Below, in pieces: positions 11,820-23,024 of a DNA stretch of 64,000 nt. The stretch spans positions 17,501 to 81,500 of the forward strand of contig JAWNZC010000298.1 of assembly GCA_035771165.1 (NCBI GenBank). Direction: 5' to 3'. Position 1 is the first letter of the stretch. Each line of letters starts with the position of its first letter. Origin of the DNA: Paragorgia papillata (Eukaryota > Cnidaria > Anthozoa > Scleralcyonacea > Coralliidae). The notes under the pieces were generated by a model, which was not told where the DNA came from, did no database searches, and was given only the letters and a program-made list of their open reading frames with translations. The position numbers and the translations under genes were made by a program.

Positions 11820-14800
11820 GATATGTCAACTATAAAGTAAATCAAATTAATGTGATTGTTGATGCCCTCGGTGGGTACTCAAAGGAACTACAAGATAACC
11901 TCGTGTGCCTCCTCGGAAAACAAGAACAATTAGAGTTTTAAAGATAATGCAAAGATCTGTCTTGTTCGGATCGATAAGGATCAAGAACTTGTTTAAAACA
12001 ACTGTCGCCGCATCTGTTTCTTAAACTTTTTTCTATTTTATCTTATTTTATGACAATAACAAAAAAAGAAAAAAATTATTATAATTTTTAACTATGTAAA
12101 TATCATATGATTTGTAAATAATTTTCTTCGGTTTGTGTGGATAACAGACATAGGCTACCCACTAGGGCCCTATATATCTGGGTTTTTTTATATATTGTTA
12201 ATTAAGCTGAACTGTTTAATTAAATGGATTATAAAAAGAAAGAAAGGAAGGGAGGAAAGAAGGAAGGAAGAACTTATTTACCATTTACACTAAATGATTG
12301 TTGAAAATTCATTTCGCTGATAATATGAATAAGTCTTCGTCCTCAAGATAATATGCCGCTAATAAACTGAGAGTTAGGTTATGTACCTACACATAATTTA
12401 GTTTCCATGACACAATACTAAACCAGTATTTTTCATACATTCTATTTTAATATTTATTTTAACTTTGTAGTTTAATTACATCATGCAATTTTGAAATACG
12501 TTCTGTTTGCAATTATTCCTTTTTTGGATGATCATTAATGAATAATTTAACGTTTTACAATTAATAATTAATATTTATCCTATAAACTATTTTGTTGTTA
12601 ATTTTATGCATTTATTAATAAAAATTAAGCAAAACTGAATTTCAAAAATTCTCCGACATATTTCTATATGCAGTTAGCAAATAACGAATATTTCAGAAAG
12701 AAATATAAAAGGTTGCGCCTTGTAACTTTTTAAAAACACCATTTTGGTAAAATGATTTATTGGGTATTGGGAAAACAGGCAGAACCGTACCGGTCTTCAT
12801 GTAATAATAAACGAAAAATAGAAACTTTAATCAAATTCACTACCTTTACGAGGTCTATCGGTTGACCTATAAAGTAGTCTACTCTATGTGTTTCTATAGG
12901 CAATTAGTATAAATTTACATGTTTCTATCACAAATCCTTGAATTTCATTGCTTATCGCAGGAGTTACTATCCGCTGTTAGTATAATTTCATAGTGGAAAA
13001 GAGGCTTTCCAGCTTTCTGATTGATCCGCTCAGCGGTGAATCTGAGGTGATAGTCACCGCCTAGCGCCGTGACTATTGCATCACAAGAAATTGTTCTTCA
13101 AAAGTAGTTTTGGAAAAGATACTGGTACTTATTCAACACTGCACTGACTTTACTCGTTTCAGTCTCCCCCTCGGAGTTGTCATTTTGAAGTATCAGATTT
13201 TATAATTTGTTGATTCATTGAACTGTTGACTTTTTTTTTTCAAAATGGGGTCTGTAGTTTTTGAGACAAACAAAAGAGCATAATACTGAAAACATTTATC
13301 ACTGAGATGTTGTACATATCAAATATCGTAAAAACAAAACTTTATAAAGGTAAGGAAGTATATTTTCTATAATTCTTCGTATTTTTTGTATGTTTTGGTT
13401 AGATTTTGGTCGTAGCGATGTGGCGAAAACTTCGTCATGAGTGAAGAACATATAGAACATGAATAATTAAGTGCAAAAAAGCCGTAACACAAGATCCAAA
13501 ATACCAGAATAAAAGTCTTTTTAGCATATATTTGAATGTATGTACAATTTCAATTCCAAAGTAGGATGTTGTTTACTCTTTTTTTTGAAATTATTTACTG
13601 ACAAAGACTGTGGCTTGCTAGCATCGTCTGTGAATAAACAGTATCACCACTGTTAAAATGGAAGCAGTTGTTTAAAAGTTTTTGTTTCAACGTGATTGGT
13701 TTTTTATCAACCTCTGAAATTATACTAAAACAATTAGTCACCTCTGGCGATACGCCAATGAAAAGCTTTCTTTTAACGAAATTGACCAATCACACAATGC
13801 TTTGTATGTCACGAGCAATAGTATGTCCACTATTTACTATACAGAATGCGCCACCCTCCGCGGCTGACGCCAAACTAAGTCTTCTTAACTCCTGGCTTAT
13901 CCTAATCGCCTAACAGATATAATTTCTATGTTTGGGAGGTCTAAGTATGGCATAATAACACAAAAATAATACCACAATATATCATTTGAATCGTTTTTAC
14001 CTCTACTATTCAAATTTTGGGTTTTCGGATCTTGTCAGACAACCCATTTTGCAAATTATGCTAATTTATGCTAATTACTACTATTAATAATATTATTATA
14101 ATCCAAAAAATGTTAAATATTTAATGAGAAATGACTTTACACCAAATTTTGGATCATGTAAAATGAAAAGCAGCATTTCACAAATTCAAATTGAAAAAAT
14201 TGAAGCAATACAATAAAAAGCAAATATTATATTGATTTTTTATGATTTTCCATTGAGACCCCCCATTGTGACCCCCCATGGTGCGGCCGCGAGCGATCAT
14301 ATAACTTATTTTGAAATTTACAAATTTAAACAGAATTATACAAGAACATACGACCAAAATACATCAGTAAGATCGTTTTTAAGTCAGCTATTCAGATTTT
14401 AAGTTATTTTTGAGTGATATTTACTTCTGTTTGCCATTACAACGCCGACAACTCGCCGACAACTCGCCGACAACTCTCGGCAAACTTTGTTCAAATTTGC
14501 CTGACTCGGCCGAGATGGTTTTCGTCAAATTTTACCAAATTATTGCTAATCTACGAAATAATTACAACAAACAAATGTTTATACTTACTTTCGGAGTTGT
14601 TAGAGCCTAAATTTTCGTTGGTTTCGCTTATATATTGACAAATAAAAGCCATTTTGTTCTTATCCATACTCCATGATCCTCGCGGGATTTCAACAGAAGG
14701 GAAGTCAGGTCAGAACTCGGGTAATACTTCATGGCATATCGTTATAAAGGTCTTATTTTAAAAAGGGATCATTCAGGATCATTTTAAGCCCTAGGGGGGT

Positions 14801-15107
14801 AATTTTGGTCAAAACCTCGCAGGTTCACAACAAATCAAAGTGATCCGTCACCAGTAGCGGATGACTATCGGGCCGGACAACTAGGAGTTAATAATTTGTC
14901 TAGCACAAATCTTATTTTTACGTTGTAAAGAAAAGTATTTCAATTTGATTTGCACTAGTATAAAACATTTTTTTGTTAGCTACAAAATTGGCTTAAAAAT
15001 TTAATTTATGCCTTTCCATCATTTCTCTGAGTAATATGTGCACTGCATTACCATGTTTTGGCATTACTGCTTTAACTGTGCGTGGTGCGTGTTTCCAATA
15101 TTACCAC
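11820..15107. other. Intron 7, no gene seen
   Basis: 3.3 kb AT-rich intron sequence with no exon recognised on either strand. It contains a degenerate GAAAG tract (about 12,232-12,271), a small hairpin-rich patch at about 12,980-13,080, and an 11-bp minisatellite at about 14,441-14,482. Confidence 0.5.
14441..14482. repeat. 11-bp minisatellite (GCCGACAACTC)
   Basis: Three consecutive copies of gccgacaactc followed by a degenerate fourth (tcggcaaac). Confidence 0.85.
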
Positions 15108-15218
15108 GGGCGTGAACTGGCCATTGTGCCATCTTGCCATAAAACAACGGCTGAGTATCGTAGAGCAATGGATCGCCCATTGTTCCGAGGGAAAATGGCA
15201 CAATAGCCAGTCCAAGCC
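15108..15218. mobile_element. Short hairpin MITE next to EGF exon 7
   Basis: Left arm gaactggccattgtgccatc and right arm ggcacaatagccagtccaag are complementary over about 28 bp. It ends about 34 bp from the donor of exon 7. The arm sequence resembles the terminus of the element at 56,873-57,436 (ggcacaatggcac ... gccagtcc). Confidence 0.7.
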
Positions 15219-15251
15219 TGAATTACCAAAACTGTTTCTAAAATTGGTTAC

Positions 15252-15371
15252 CTTCACAAAACACTCCGTCTCCACTATAGTTTGACTTGCAGGCACAGAT
15301 GTGGGATCCATTTAAATTTGTACATGTGGCATTAACATGACAACGTGTTAAAGTATCACATTCATTGATAT
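15252..15371 (-). CDS. EGF-like exon 7 of the LRP-like modular gene (EGF 4)
   Basis: A 120-nt phase 1-1 exon, residues about 394-433, with acceptor ttttag|AT and donor GAAG|gtaacc. It encodes DINEC ... CHVNATC ... NGSHICAC ... YSGDGVFC, with six cysteines and a calcium-binding-type N-terminus (D-I-N-E-C). It is the last of four EGFs between the two propellers. Confidence 0.92.
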
Positions 15372-15802
15372 CTAAAAGGTCAGAAAAAAATATATATATT
15401 TCAACAACCCGACATAATTTTCCAATGTGTTAAAATGTTGTGCATACAGTTACATTACTGTAGATAAGTCTAAATACCTCAAGAACTAAGTGAACTATGG
15501 AACAGCTGTAAATTGATAATCGTCTTAATTACAACATTAATTAATGTTTAGTGTTAAAATATTATGCCAAAAGTTAGGGTTGTCTGATTTAAGTAATTAA
15601 TTAATAAGACTGGATTGAGTAACCCATTATTCGCCCGAGTAAAAAAAAAACCGTAGCTCGCGATATATCCACTTTGGTCCCTTGCTAAATGATTTCCATC
15701 AAGCAAATGCGTGAAAAATTATAATGGTGCGAAGCAGTGTTTTACATCATAAAGGAATTAAGTAGAAAGGTAATAAATTGTTGAGTTTACTAAAGTGTAT
15801 GT
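15372..15802. other. Intron sequence, no gene seen
   Basis: AT-rich; no exon or repeat recognised apart from simple A/T runs. Confidence 0.5.
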
Positions 15803-16290
15803 GATACGAAAATTAGGTTTGTCTTATTTGAAAGAACATTAATTTAAAATTACAGAGTAGCATCTTTTGCTGGGGTTTTTTCTTGTTTTCTTGCTTCGTT
15901 TCGGAGATATTTCTGTTTGTTTGATATGTAAATGCATGTCACATGTTGTGACGTGCATGTGCGTAATGAGTTACCGGAGAAGGCTATGTATCTTTGATAT
16001 TATCTAATCATACTTACTTCGAAGGAAGCGTGTGGGTGTATTCCTAACACTACCCCAAACAAGTAGAATTTGAAGTGGATTCCTTTGATAAAAGCAAAGA
16101 TATATAACGTTTCCCGATAGCTCATTATGCACAATGCACATGTACATCACAACATGTGACATTTACATATCAAACTAATTGAAATATCTCCAGAACGAAG
16201 CAAGAACACCAAAAACTGAAAAAGATGTTACTTTGTTGTTTTAAGTATTTTGTCTTTCAAATAAGACAAACTTAATTTTTTTGTCGTATA
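15803..16290. mobile_element. Fold-back (MITE-like) element, family A copy 2
   Basis: The best preserved copy of the family. The terminal inverted repeat gatacgaaaattaggtttgt matches the complement of acaaacttaatttttttgtc. Inner inverted blocks include gtcacatgttgtgac against gtcacaacatgtgac-type text and gtgcgtaatgagttaccgga against the complement of the ctcattatgcac region. It is about 488 bp with no ORF. Confidence 0.8.
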
Positions 16291-16619
16291 CAAGTTAACA
16301 ACAGAATACTGAGCTTTTTTATCAGAGAAAAAAGTAATGGAACTCTGATGAAAAGCTCCTTTTGAAAACGTCAGATTTTTGGCAATTTACCACCTTTTCC
16401 TTTTAACAAATGTACAGGTAAGTCAATACGATAATAGTGAATTTTGGACACAGCGTTAGGTTATGGGATGTAAAAACCAAAAATAGAAAAATGGCGACAG
16501 TTCTCACACATAAAGTCCCTTAGTAATGGCAAATTTTGGGGTTATTTTAATATTTTCCAAACAATAGTTGCTCGATCCAGTCTTCTTTTGGTTGTCAGTG
16601 GTTCCTTTGCAAAGAATAC

Positions 16620-16736
16620 CTGCACAGTATATTCCACTTCCAGTAAAACCAGAATTGCATTGGCAAGCATAAGAGCCTGCGTTATCAAAACACGTTGCAT
16701 CAGAATGACAGGGACTTCCAGAGCACTCGTTGATAT
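16620..16736 (-). CDS. EGF-like exon 6 of the LRP-like modular gene (EGF 3)
   Basis: A 117-nt phase 1-1 exon, residues about 355-393, with acceptor catag|AT and donor GCAG|gtattc. It encodes DINECSGSPCHSDATC, then GSYACQC and FTGSGIYC, giving a complete six-cysteine calcium-binding-type EGF domain. Confidence 0.92.
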
Positions 16737-17451
16737 CTATGAAGGGAAAATTTCATTCTTGAAAATTCAAAATTGCATATTAATGACAATATTAAATTAA
16801 TTTTCACTTTGTGATGGTAATTAGATGGTTCGTAATAATGGGTTAAAATCATTTTAAAGACTATTAATAATTTATAAAACAAAAACAAAAAAAAATGTTT
16901 AATGAGTTTCTTTATAGAATATTTCAAAAAATCATTCATGAGGAAAAGACAAACCTAATAGTACCATAGACCTTATTTAAAATGCCTGCCAGATTAGAAT
17001 GCTTTAATGTGCGTATAAATTAGCCCTTACAACCTCGTTTTAAAATAAAAATTATTTTGAATTTCCCACATGAAAACGAGTTCATAAGGGCGAATCAATA
17101 TGCATATAAAATAATTATAATTCAGCAGCCATTTTTTAATAAGATCTATGTCGGTGGTTTTATACCTGATAAACCTTATTGACAACAGAAAGAATACAAG
17201 TGGACATACAAATGAACGTGGAATTTTATATAAAATTGTCATCCTTATTTTAAATTAAATAAATCAAAGCAACAACAACCAATGACGCAACGCTTTTTAA
17301 GCTGTTAAAAACTGCTGATAAAAACCTGCTGCTCATGTTTTAAATATTACCTTAAGACACGCTTGCCCTTTTCTAACTTTACGGCTCATACAACGTTAAT
17401 CTTAAAAATTCTCACCTTAATTAACTCAAAAATTATTTGTTTTAAAAACCG
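16737..17451. other. Intron 5 sequence, no gene seen
   Basis: AT-rich. It contains partial matches to dispersed family B (ggtggttttatacctgataa near 17,152; ctgctgctcatgttttaaat near 17,329). Confidence 0.5.
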
Positions 17452-17690
17452 TTTCAAAAATCATTAATAATTCATGGCAAACACAAAGGAAGTCAGTACC
17501 ATGTCCGTGGTTTTATATCTGATAAAGAAACCTCCTGATTTGCATAACCTTTGGCTTTGATTTTCTCTTAGAAAACGTTATTTTTCAAACTTACTACGCC
17601 AATGAACTTACCAAATGGGTCGTTTTTGAAGCTATTTAAAACATTCGCAGTAAAAACACTGCTGCTCATGTTTTAATTATTACTTAATAA
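17452..17690. repeat. Dispersed intronic repeat, family B copy 2
   Basis: Direct repeat of 3,103-3,400 with the same block order but lacking about 55 bp. It lies about 100 bp from the donor side of exon 5. Confidence 0.8.
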
Positions 17691-17787
17691 ATTTGCAGTT
17701 CGTGTTTTATCATGTGTAAAACAACTATCACCTTGTCTTTTTATACCTTAATAAAACACTCTTTCTCATTAACAGTTTTGGTTATAC

Positions 17788-17904
17788 CTGTACAGTTTGT
17801 TCCATTTCCTGTAAAACCTGTCTCACATTCGCACGAAAACGACCCCATTGTATTTGTACAGTTTGCATTTACGTCACAAGCGCTGGCCTGACATTCATCG
17901 ACAT
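17788..17904 (-). CDS. EGF-like exon 5 of the LRP-like modular gene (EGF 2)
   Basis: A 117-nt phase 1-1 exon, residues about 316-354, with acceptor atttag|AT and donor ACAG|gtataa. It encodes DVDECQASACDVNANC, then NTMGSFSCEC and FTGNGTNC. The DVDEC start and Asn/aromatic positions fit a calcium-binding EGF. Confidence 0.92.
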
Positions 17905-17962
17905 CTAAATATGGGGGGAAATGAAAATGAGGTGATTATAGGAAATTGGAAATATAGATAGG

Positions 17963-18040
17963 TTTTGTGGAAACACCGCGTCAAATGTTTATTTGCTAAG
18001 CTTTCGGTCTGTTGACTCAGGCCTTCATCAGAGCATTAAC
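17963..18040 (-). ncRNA. Hammerhead-ribozyme-like core in a retroelement end
   Basis: On the minus strand, CTGATGA (18,025-18,031) is followed by A, then GGCCTG, a 6-nt loop, CAGACC, then GAAA (18,002-18,005). That is the invariant box order of a hammerhead, with a stem II carrying one mismatch and one bulged A. Downstream GCTTAGC could be a tiny stem III. The block continues into caaataaacatttga and ttccacaaaac, shared with the ends at 7,300-7,350 and 21,075-21,120. Penelope-like and related retroelements are known to carry minimal hammerheads. I cannot place a convincing NUH cleavage site, so activity is doubtful. Confidence 0.35.
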
Positions 18041-18569
18041 AATAAGCTGTTGGCTTACGTAATTTACCAGAAATACGTAAATGCAACAACCCCTCGCGTT
18101 CTTATATATTAGGGCCTGGAAATAGCCACTGCTCAAAATATAGTTTTAAATGAAGTAGAATATTTCAAACAGAAAACTGTTTATTTTAATATTTTAAAAA
18201 AAGTATTGAAAAACAAAGGGAAAACAACGCACAAAATTTCGGACAACATTCGAAAAAAATGATTTTCAATGAAAAAGTTGGATGTCGCTGCCTGGATTTG
18301 AACCAGACTATCTTCGCGTGACAACCAGTGACGTTACCAACTGCATGGATATTAAACGTTCTGTAAAATTTCGTATTAAATCTCTTACAGTACGTTTTCT
18401 TTTTCTGTGTTAAACAGAATGCAGGCTGAAATTAATATTTAATACTTTTTTGCTGAAGTATTTTAAAAACATTTACTATTTGTAGATGCATTAAAAACAA
18501 CTTAAATCACTGGCTGCTTGTCAGTTGTCAGAGATCGTCGTCGTCATTCGTTTGAACAAAACCAGCTGG

Positions 18570-18893
18570 TCACACTGGAACATCCGTTAATAACAGCCAC
18601 TCTATGGTCTGTTCGTCGAGCTCAGCCAGGCCGTCTTGGCTACGAGGCGACTTGTAGATTGAGCAGGCGGAGATTAGGTCATCCACCGTCTGGGGGGAAC
18701 CTCAAGGACAGGGTTCGGACTCCACGGCTCGAATTTTGTGAAGGAAGGAGCGTGCCTTCCCCCATTCAGTACGGAGGCGGTTCATCCTGACCCAGGCTTG
18801 GCGCGACAGATGGCATCCAGGCGGCTCACAAGTTGGTTCGTGTATGAAGTTGTGCAGGAAGGCGTCGACACCTTGCCAGGCTTCCTTCCTTAG
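18570..18893 (-). pseudogene. C-terminal fragment of a non-LTR retrotransposon ORF2
   Basis: The minus strand reads LHNFIHEPTCEPPGCHLSRQ, AWVRMNRLRTEWGKARSFLH, then after a stop/frameshift QTVDDLISACSIYKSPRS and GLAELDEQTIEWLL, ending DVPV-stop at 18,570. The order PPGCHLPRxAWVxLNRLRTG ... C.CG ... QTVDHxxxxC ... LDxxTxxWL is the familiar C-terminus of apurinic-endonuclease-type LINEs (Jockey/CR1/RTE-like). The CxC part is damaged. It is more GC-rich than its surroundings, consistent with a relatively recent insertion. Confidence 0.75.
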
Positions 18894-19461
18894 TTGTCAG
18901 AGATATAGTCATATTTTAACTAATCGGGGCATTTCGACAAAAACAATGTTTATTCATCCTGAAATCTCAAATGTTGTAACTGTTTTCAGCTTTTGTACAT
19001 TTTACAGACCAAAAATTACTTCTTTTCCTATCTTTTATTTCAAATTATAAACAAACTATATGGTATACGTAAGTCATGAATGGTTTACCATAAAAAAGTT
19101 ATTTTCTAAAATAATTCGAACATAAAACGACAGTCGGCAGCTAAAACCAAATAATACAACGGGCAAGCAAAAACATCCAACAAAAATAGAAAACAGCATT
19201 ATAAACAGTGACACGATATAAACACGGAAACTTAAACAGTGTTGCTACTGAGGGCGGCTGCTCTATGTTTTTACTTAACTTATCGGTCTTTCTCTTTGTC
19301 GGTTTTTCTTCAGTATTGTTTTTCCCCATTTCGAGTTGACAGTTACTTTAATTGAACACGTTGTTTTTCGTTATACGTAAAATTTGATTTATCTATGTTC
19401 TTTTCAAAGCGATATATTTTAACTTTTATATCTATTCGCAAAAGCTGCTTTCCCAAGTCTT
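18894..19461. other. Intron 4 sequence, no gene seen
   Basis: No exon or family-level repeat recognised. Confidence 0.45.
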
Positions 19462-19948
19462 ATACATATATACATATCTCATATATACATATATACATAT
19501 ATACATATATACATATATACATATATACATATATACATATATACATATATACATATATACATATATACATATATACATATATACATATATACATATATAC
19601 ATAAATACATATATACATATATACATATATACATATATACATATATACATATATATATATACATATATACATATATACATATATACATAATATACATATA
19701 TACATATATACATATATACATAAATACATAAATACATATATACATATATACATATATACATATATACATATATGCATATATACATATATATATACATACA
19801 TACATATATACATAATATACATATATACATATATACATATATACATATATACATATATACATATATACATATATACATATATACATATATACATATATAC
19901 ATATATACATATATACATATATACATATATACATATATAAATATATAC
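19462..19948. repeat. (ATACATAT)n microsatellite
   Basis: About 485 bp of an 8-bp TATACATA-type repeat with a few interruptions. It produces long Tyr/Ile/Met/Cys open frames in all phases, which are artefacts. A second tract of the same repeat lies at 20,877-20,958. Confidence 0.95.
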
Positions 19949-19954
19949 ATATTT

Positions 19955-20061
19955 AACAGTTATACCATGAGCTCGAGTCGTATATGAGCTCATAGCCAAC
20001 GAGGCGCTTCGCCGAGTTGGCTATTAGTTCGTATACGACGAGAGCGAATGGTATAACTGTT
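19955..20061. repeat. Near-perfect 107-bp palindrome
   Basis: The left arm begins aacagttataccatgagctc and the right arm ends gcgaatggtataactgtt. The 46-nt arms pair with about ten mismatches around a 15-nt centre (gaggcgcttcgccga) that is itself a hairpin. It lies immediately inside the ATACATAT microsatellite. Confidence 0.85.
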
Positions 20062-20876
20062 TTATTATATAGCCAAGCACTGTACAAGAGACAAAATTAC
20101 AGCGAAATGTTTCAAACGACTTCCGGCATAGGCAACAGGCAACTAATACTTCCGCCATGCGTAATGATGCATTCACATCAGTAGAGTTTCTCGCTGAGCT
20201 GTTCGGTAAACAGCTTCAGTGAAATGTTGCATAAATGTTGCTCGAGAGGCAAAAAATGTGTTAAGCAGATCAACAAAAAAGATTAAAAGGTACCTTTATG
20301 AAGTCAAAAGGTGGGTCAGTTGTTTATATTAGCGTTGCTGTCGTGAAAAAGGTTTTGATTTCATGCAAAAATGAAACTGAAACACCTTCGGCAGTGAAAC
20401 TAAATTACTTAGTTGGTTGTTTTTGAAAAAGAACATGCTTTTTACTACTCCAAATGCTTATCTAAATAAAAAAAAGTCTCTTTACTGGTGATCTCCTACG
20501 AAATGTGTGTTGTAAGCTTGATTTTAAGCGGGGTTTTTCTTTGTTTGGCAACAAATTAATATCAACCCGCTAATTTAGTCGTGTTTCTGAAGTAAATTAA
20601 AAGACGTAATTTTTAGGTGAATTTTACCTTTTGACATGCTAAATTGTGTATTTGTTAATGTATTTTTACACAATGTTGTTTTTTTATACATTGGTTTGAG
20701 GGTGTTGATGTTTTTCTGTATAAAAATCCGTCAATTTCAACTCTTTTCGGCAGTTTAAAAAAACATGCCGCCATCTTGTTTTTCCTCTACTAGTAGGATA
20801 TGAGCTGATAGCCTGGTAGTAGGGAACCAATCAGATTACGCAAAAGCTCATATCCGATAGCATGCTATATAATAAA
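20062..20876. mobile_element. Putative non-autonomous element between two ATACATAT tracts
   Basis: tttattatatagc at the left (about 20,061-20,074) and gctatataataaat at the right (about 20,863-20,876) form short terminal inverted repeats. A second inverted pair (ggatatgagctgatagc / aaagctcatatccgatagc) lies near the right end. No coding frame. The 107-bp palindrome at its left may be part of it, giving an insertion of about 920 bp that splits the microsatellite in two. Confidence 0.5.
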
Positions 20877-20958
20877 TACATATATACATATATACATATA
20901 TACATATATACATATATGCATATATACATATATAGCTAGATATATATATATATATATA
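20877..20958. repeat. (ATACATAT)n then (TA)n microsatellite
   Basis: Continuation of the tract at 19,462-19,948 followed by a pure TA run at about 20,938-20,958. Confidence 0.9.
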
Positions 20959-20962
20959 CAGA

Positions 20963-21125
20963 AAAACAAAATCAAGAGTGTTCTCCGAATAGGGCACACC
21001 ACGTGCTGTTTAATGGCTGTCCCTCCTGAGAGATAGTGCGATGTTTTGCAATCTCCATAGATTCCCTTGTTCTTCGAAGCTTAGCAAATAGACATTTTAC
21101 GTTGTTTTCCACAAAATTTATAAAG
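20963..21125. mobile_element. Retroelement end fragment, family C copy 2
   Basis: Matches 7,100-7,353 in order: acaaaatcaag, ggcacaccacgtg, ctgtttaatggctgtccctc, gatgttttgcaatctc, then cgaagcttagcaaata and ttccacaaaa. The second part matches the complement of 17,960-18,006. Confidence 0.6.
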
Positions 21126-21216
21126 CAAATTATCCGGTAAACATGCTACATGCCAAAAAAACACATTTATAGTTAAAATTGAAACTTCTTCGTGGTTGCA
21201 AACATTCTCTAAGACA

Positions 21217-21342
21217 GTTAGAGGATGGTCACGTGTGCTCTATAGGATATAGAGTCCCTCGAATTAGATAGAAGACCACTCGTGGCCGGAATTCTCGGGA
21301 CTCTATATCCCATGGAGCACGTACACGTGACCATTCTCTAAC
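21217..21342. mobile_element. 126-bp hairpin MITE
   Basis: gttagaggatggtcacgtg at the left pairs with cacgtgaccattctctaac at the right. Inner arms are aggatatagagtccctcg and cgggactctatatccca. About 50-bp arms; no ORF. Confidence 0.8.
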
Positions 21343-21879
21343 CCTTACTTAATTAGTTGAATCTCATAAGAGCTTGGCTCACGAAAAGCTAGAAAACTAC
21401 ACATTTTTTACTGCCGGATTTTGGAACAAATTCTCCGCATCGCTCAAACGAAAAATACTTTCTCAAAACGAAAAATACGATTAGAAAAGAGGTAAGATTG
21501 TACCACAAGACTCCGTCGTTGCAAATTCAAAATAGTTTATTTGATTCATGTAATCTGCCATCAAATATCGCGTTCAGAGTTTTATTTGAGGATATTTACA
21601 AGTCCACAATAGAGCGCGCAAACTTGCGTAACCAGCTTCCGAATGGAACAAGTTAACGATCACTTGTATGAAATCTTTAGCAGTAAGAGACCTAGAATTA
21701 GAAACCATCGTTGCAAATTGGATAATGTATGTTGTTTAAGCTAATGAGTTATGGTGTCATTGAGTGTTTGTACGCTCTCTATGTAAACCCTTGTGTTCTG
21801 TTTTGCTGTAAACGTTTCTCTTTTATGAGATAACGCTGCTGTACCACGGGGGCAATATCCGACTTTTCTGGCCATGTGA

Positions 21880-22080
21880 CTCCGTTCTCGAGGTATTGAC
21901 ATTTATTTGACAAGCAAAATGATCGACTGACCGGAAAAGAAAACTATTTCTCTTTGCAATTATTAAACGAAATCCATTGAAACATTGTACGTTTAGTGTC
22001 GTGGGAAACATACACGCCCAAGATTAGTTTCAAGTTATTTCGTTTGATAATTGCAAAGATATATATGTATAATTTTTGTG
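21880..22080. mobile_element. Fold-back element family A, diverged partial copy
   Basis: Inverted pair ctttgcaattattaaacga / tcgtttgataattgcaaag around a centre containing gtgtcgtgggaaacatacac, analogous to the centre of copy 1 (gtgttgtgagagaaacacac). Confidence 0.5.
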
Positions 22081-22594
22081 GCCATGGCGGACCATCAGCG
22101 GGAGCCACCATGTCGATGTGATCTTCGGTGTCTTGGACCTCACTTATACGTCATACTCGACAGCTATCGTCAGATGTCGACATGTTCGCCATTCACCTGT
22201 ATAGTCGAGCTAGGGTAGAGTCAGAACAAATATATGTCGCTTTCCAAAGAATGTTCAATATAGCATTCTTCGTAAATTGCGTGACGTTCTAGGCTATACT
22301 ATATACGAAATATTAGCTTTCAAATAAGTCGTGTTAAATTTTTCGTGTTTTTGTTTACAATCTTTAATGTGGTAAAATTTAATAATCAAAATACTATTAT
22401 CTGTAAATTTCGTGTTGTTCTAAGCTATAGTTTTGGAAATATTAGTAATTGCATTTGAATAAGTCCGCGGAAACGCCTGTCTTTACAATATATTCAATAC
22501 ATTATATTAATCGCTCTGACACTGTCAGAATCAAAGAATGGCCGGGCGCGCGTAAACGTTGAAGAACCACTCTCATATATCTAATCAAAAATAC
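22081..22594. other. Intron 4 sequence, no gene seen
   Basis: No exon recognised on either strand. Confidence 0.45.
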
Positions 22595-22711
22595 CTTCAC
22601 AATGAGTTTGATTTCCAGTGAAACCAGATGTACATGTGCACACAACACTTCCTGGAACACTTGTACATGTGGCATTCACGTGACATGTTCCATTCTGACA
22701 TCTGTCTTTGT
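22595..22711 (-). CDS. EGF-like exon 4 of the LRP-like modular gene (EGF 1)
   Basis: A 117-nt phase 1-1 exon, residues about 277-315, with acceptor ttttag|AC and donor GAAG|gtattt. It encodes DKDRCQNGTCHVNATC, then PGSVVCTC and FTGNQTHC. It has six cysteines. The DKDRC start replaces the usual D-x-(D/N)-E-C, so calcium binding may be weaker here. It follows the first propeller directly. Confidence 0.9.
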
Positions 22712-22930
22712 CTAAAATAAAATAAAATAAAAATTGAATTATACCCCAACAAAAATGCATAACTTGACATTTAATAAAATAATAAATGCAATATGAGCTC
22801 CCGAACTGATTATTTACTGATTATTTTGAAAATTCAAGGTATTAAAAGAAAAGTTTATGCAAACTAGGACGATGCTCAGATCATTTCTTTTGTCTTTTCT
22901 TTATGATTCATATGAGTATTTTAAGTATAG

Positions 22931-23017
22931 GTTAGTTACCGAACCCGAGGTAACTACGTCAGTTATTTACCGAGGGCCAAAATAACTTACGTAGTTACCG
23001 AGGTTGAGGTAACTAAC
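22931..23017. repeat. Short hairpin (gttagttaccg...ggtaactaac)
   Basis: About 29-bp arms with about five mismatches. A ttaccgagg motif occurs three times within 90 bp. Confidence 0.7.
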
Positions 23018-23024
23018 CTACTTA

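Noticed and set aside
19432..19999. Several overlapping 150-180-codon frames rich in Tyr, Ile, Met and Cys
   Set aside because: Translation of the ATACATAT repeat in all phases; no domain or splice context.
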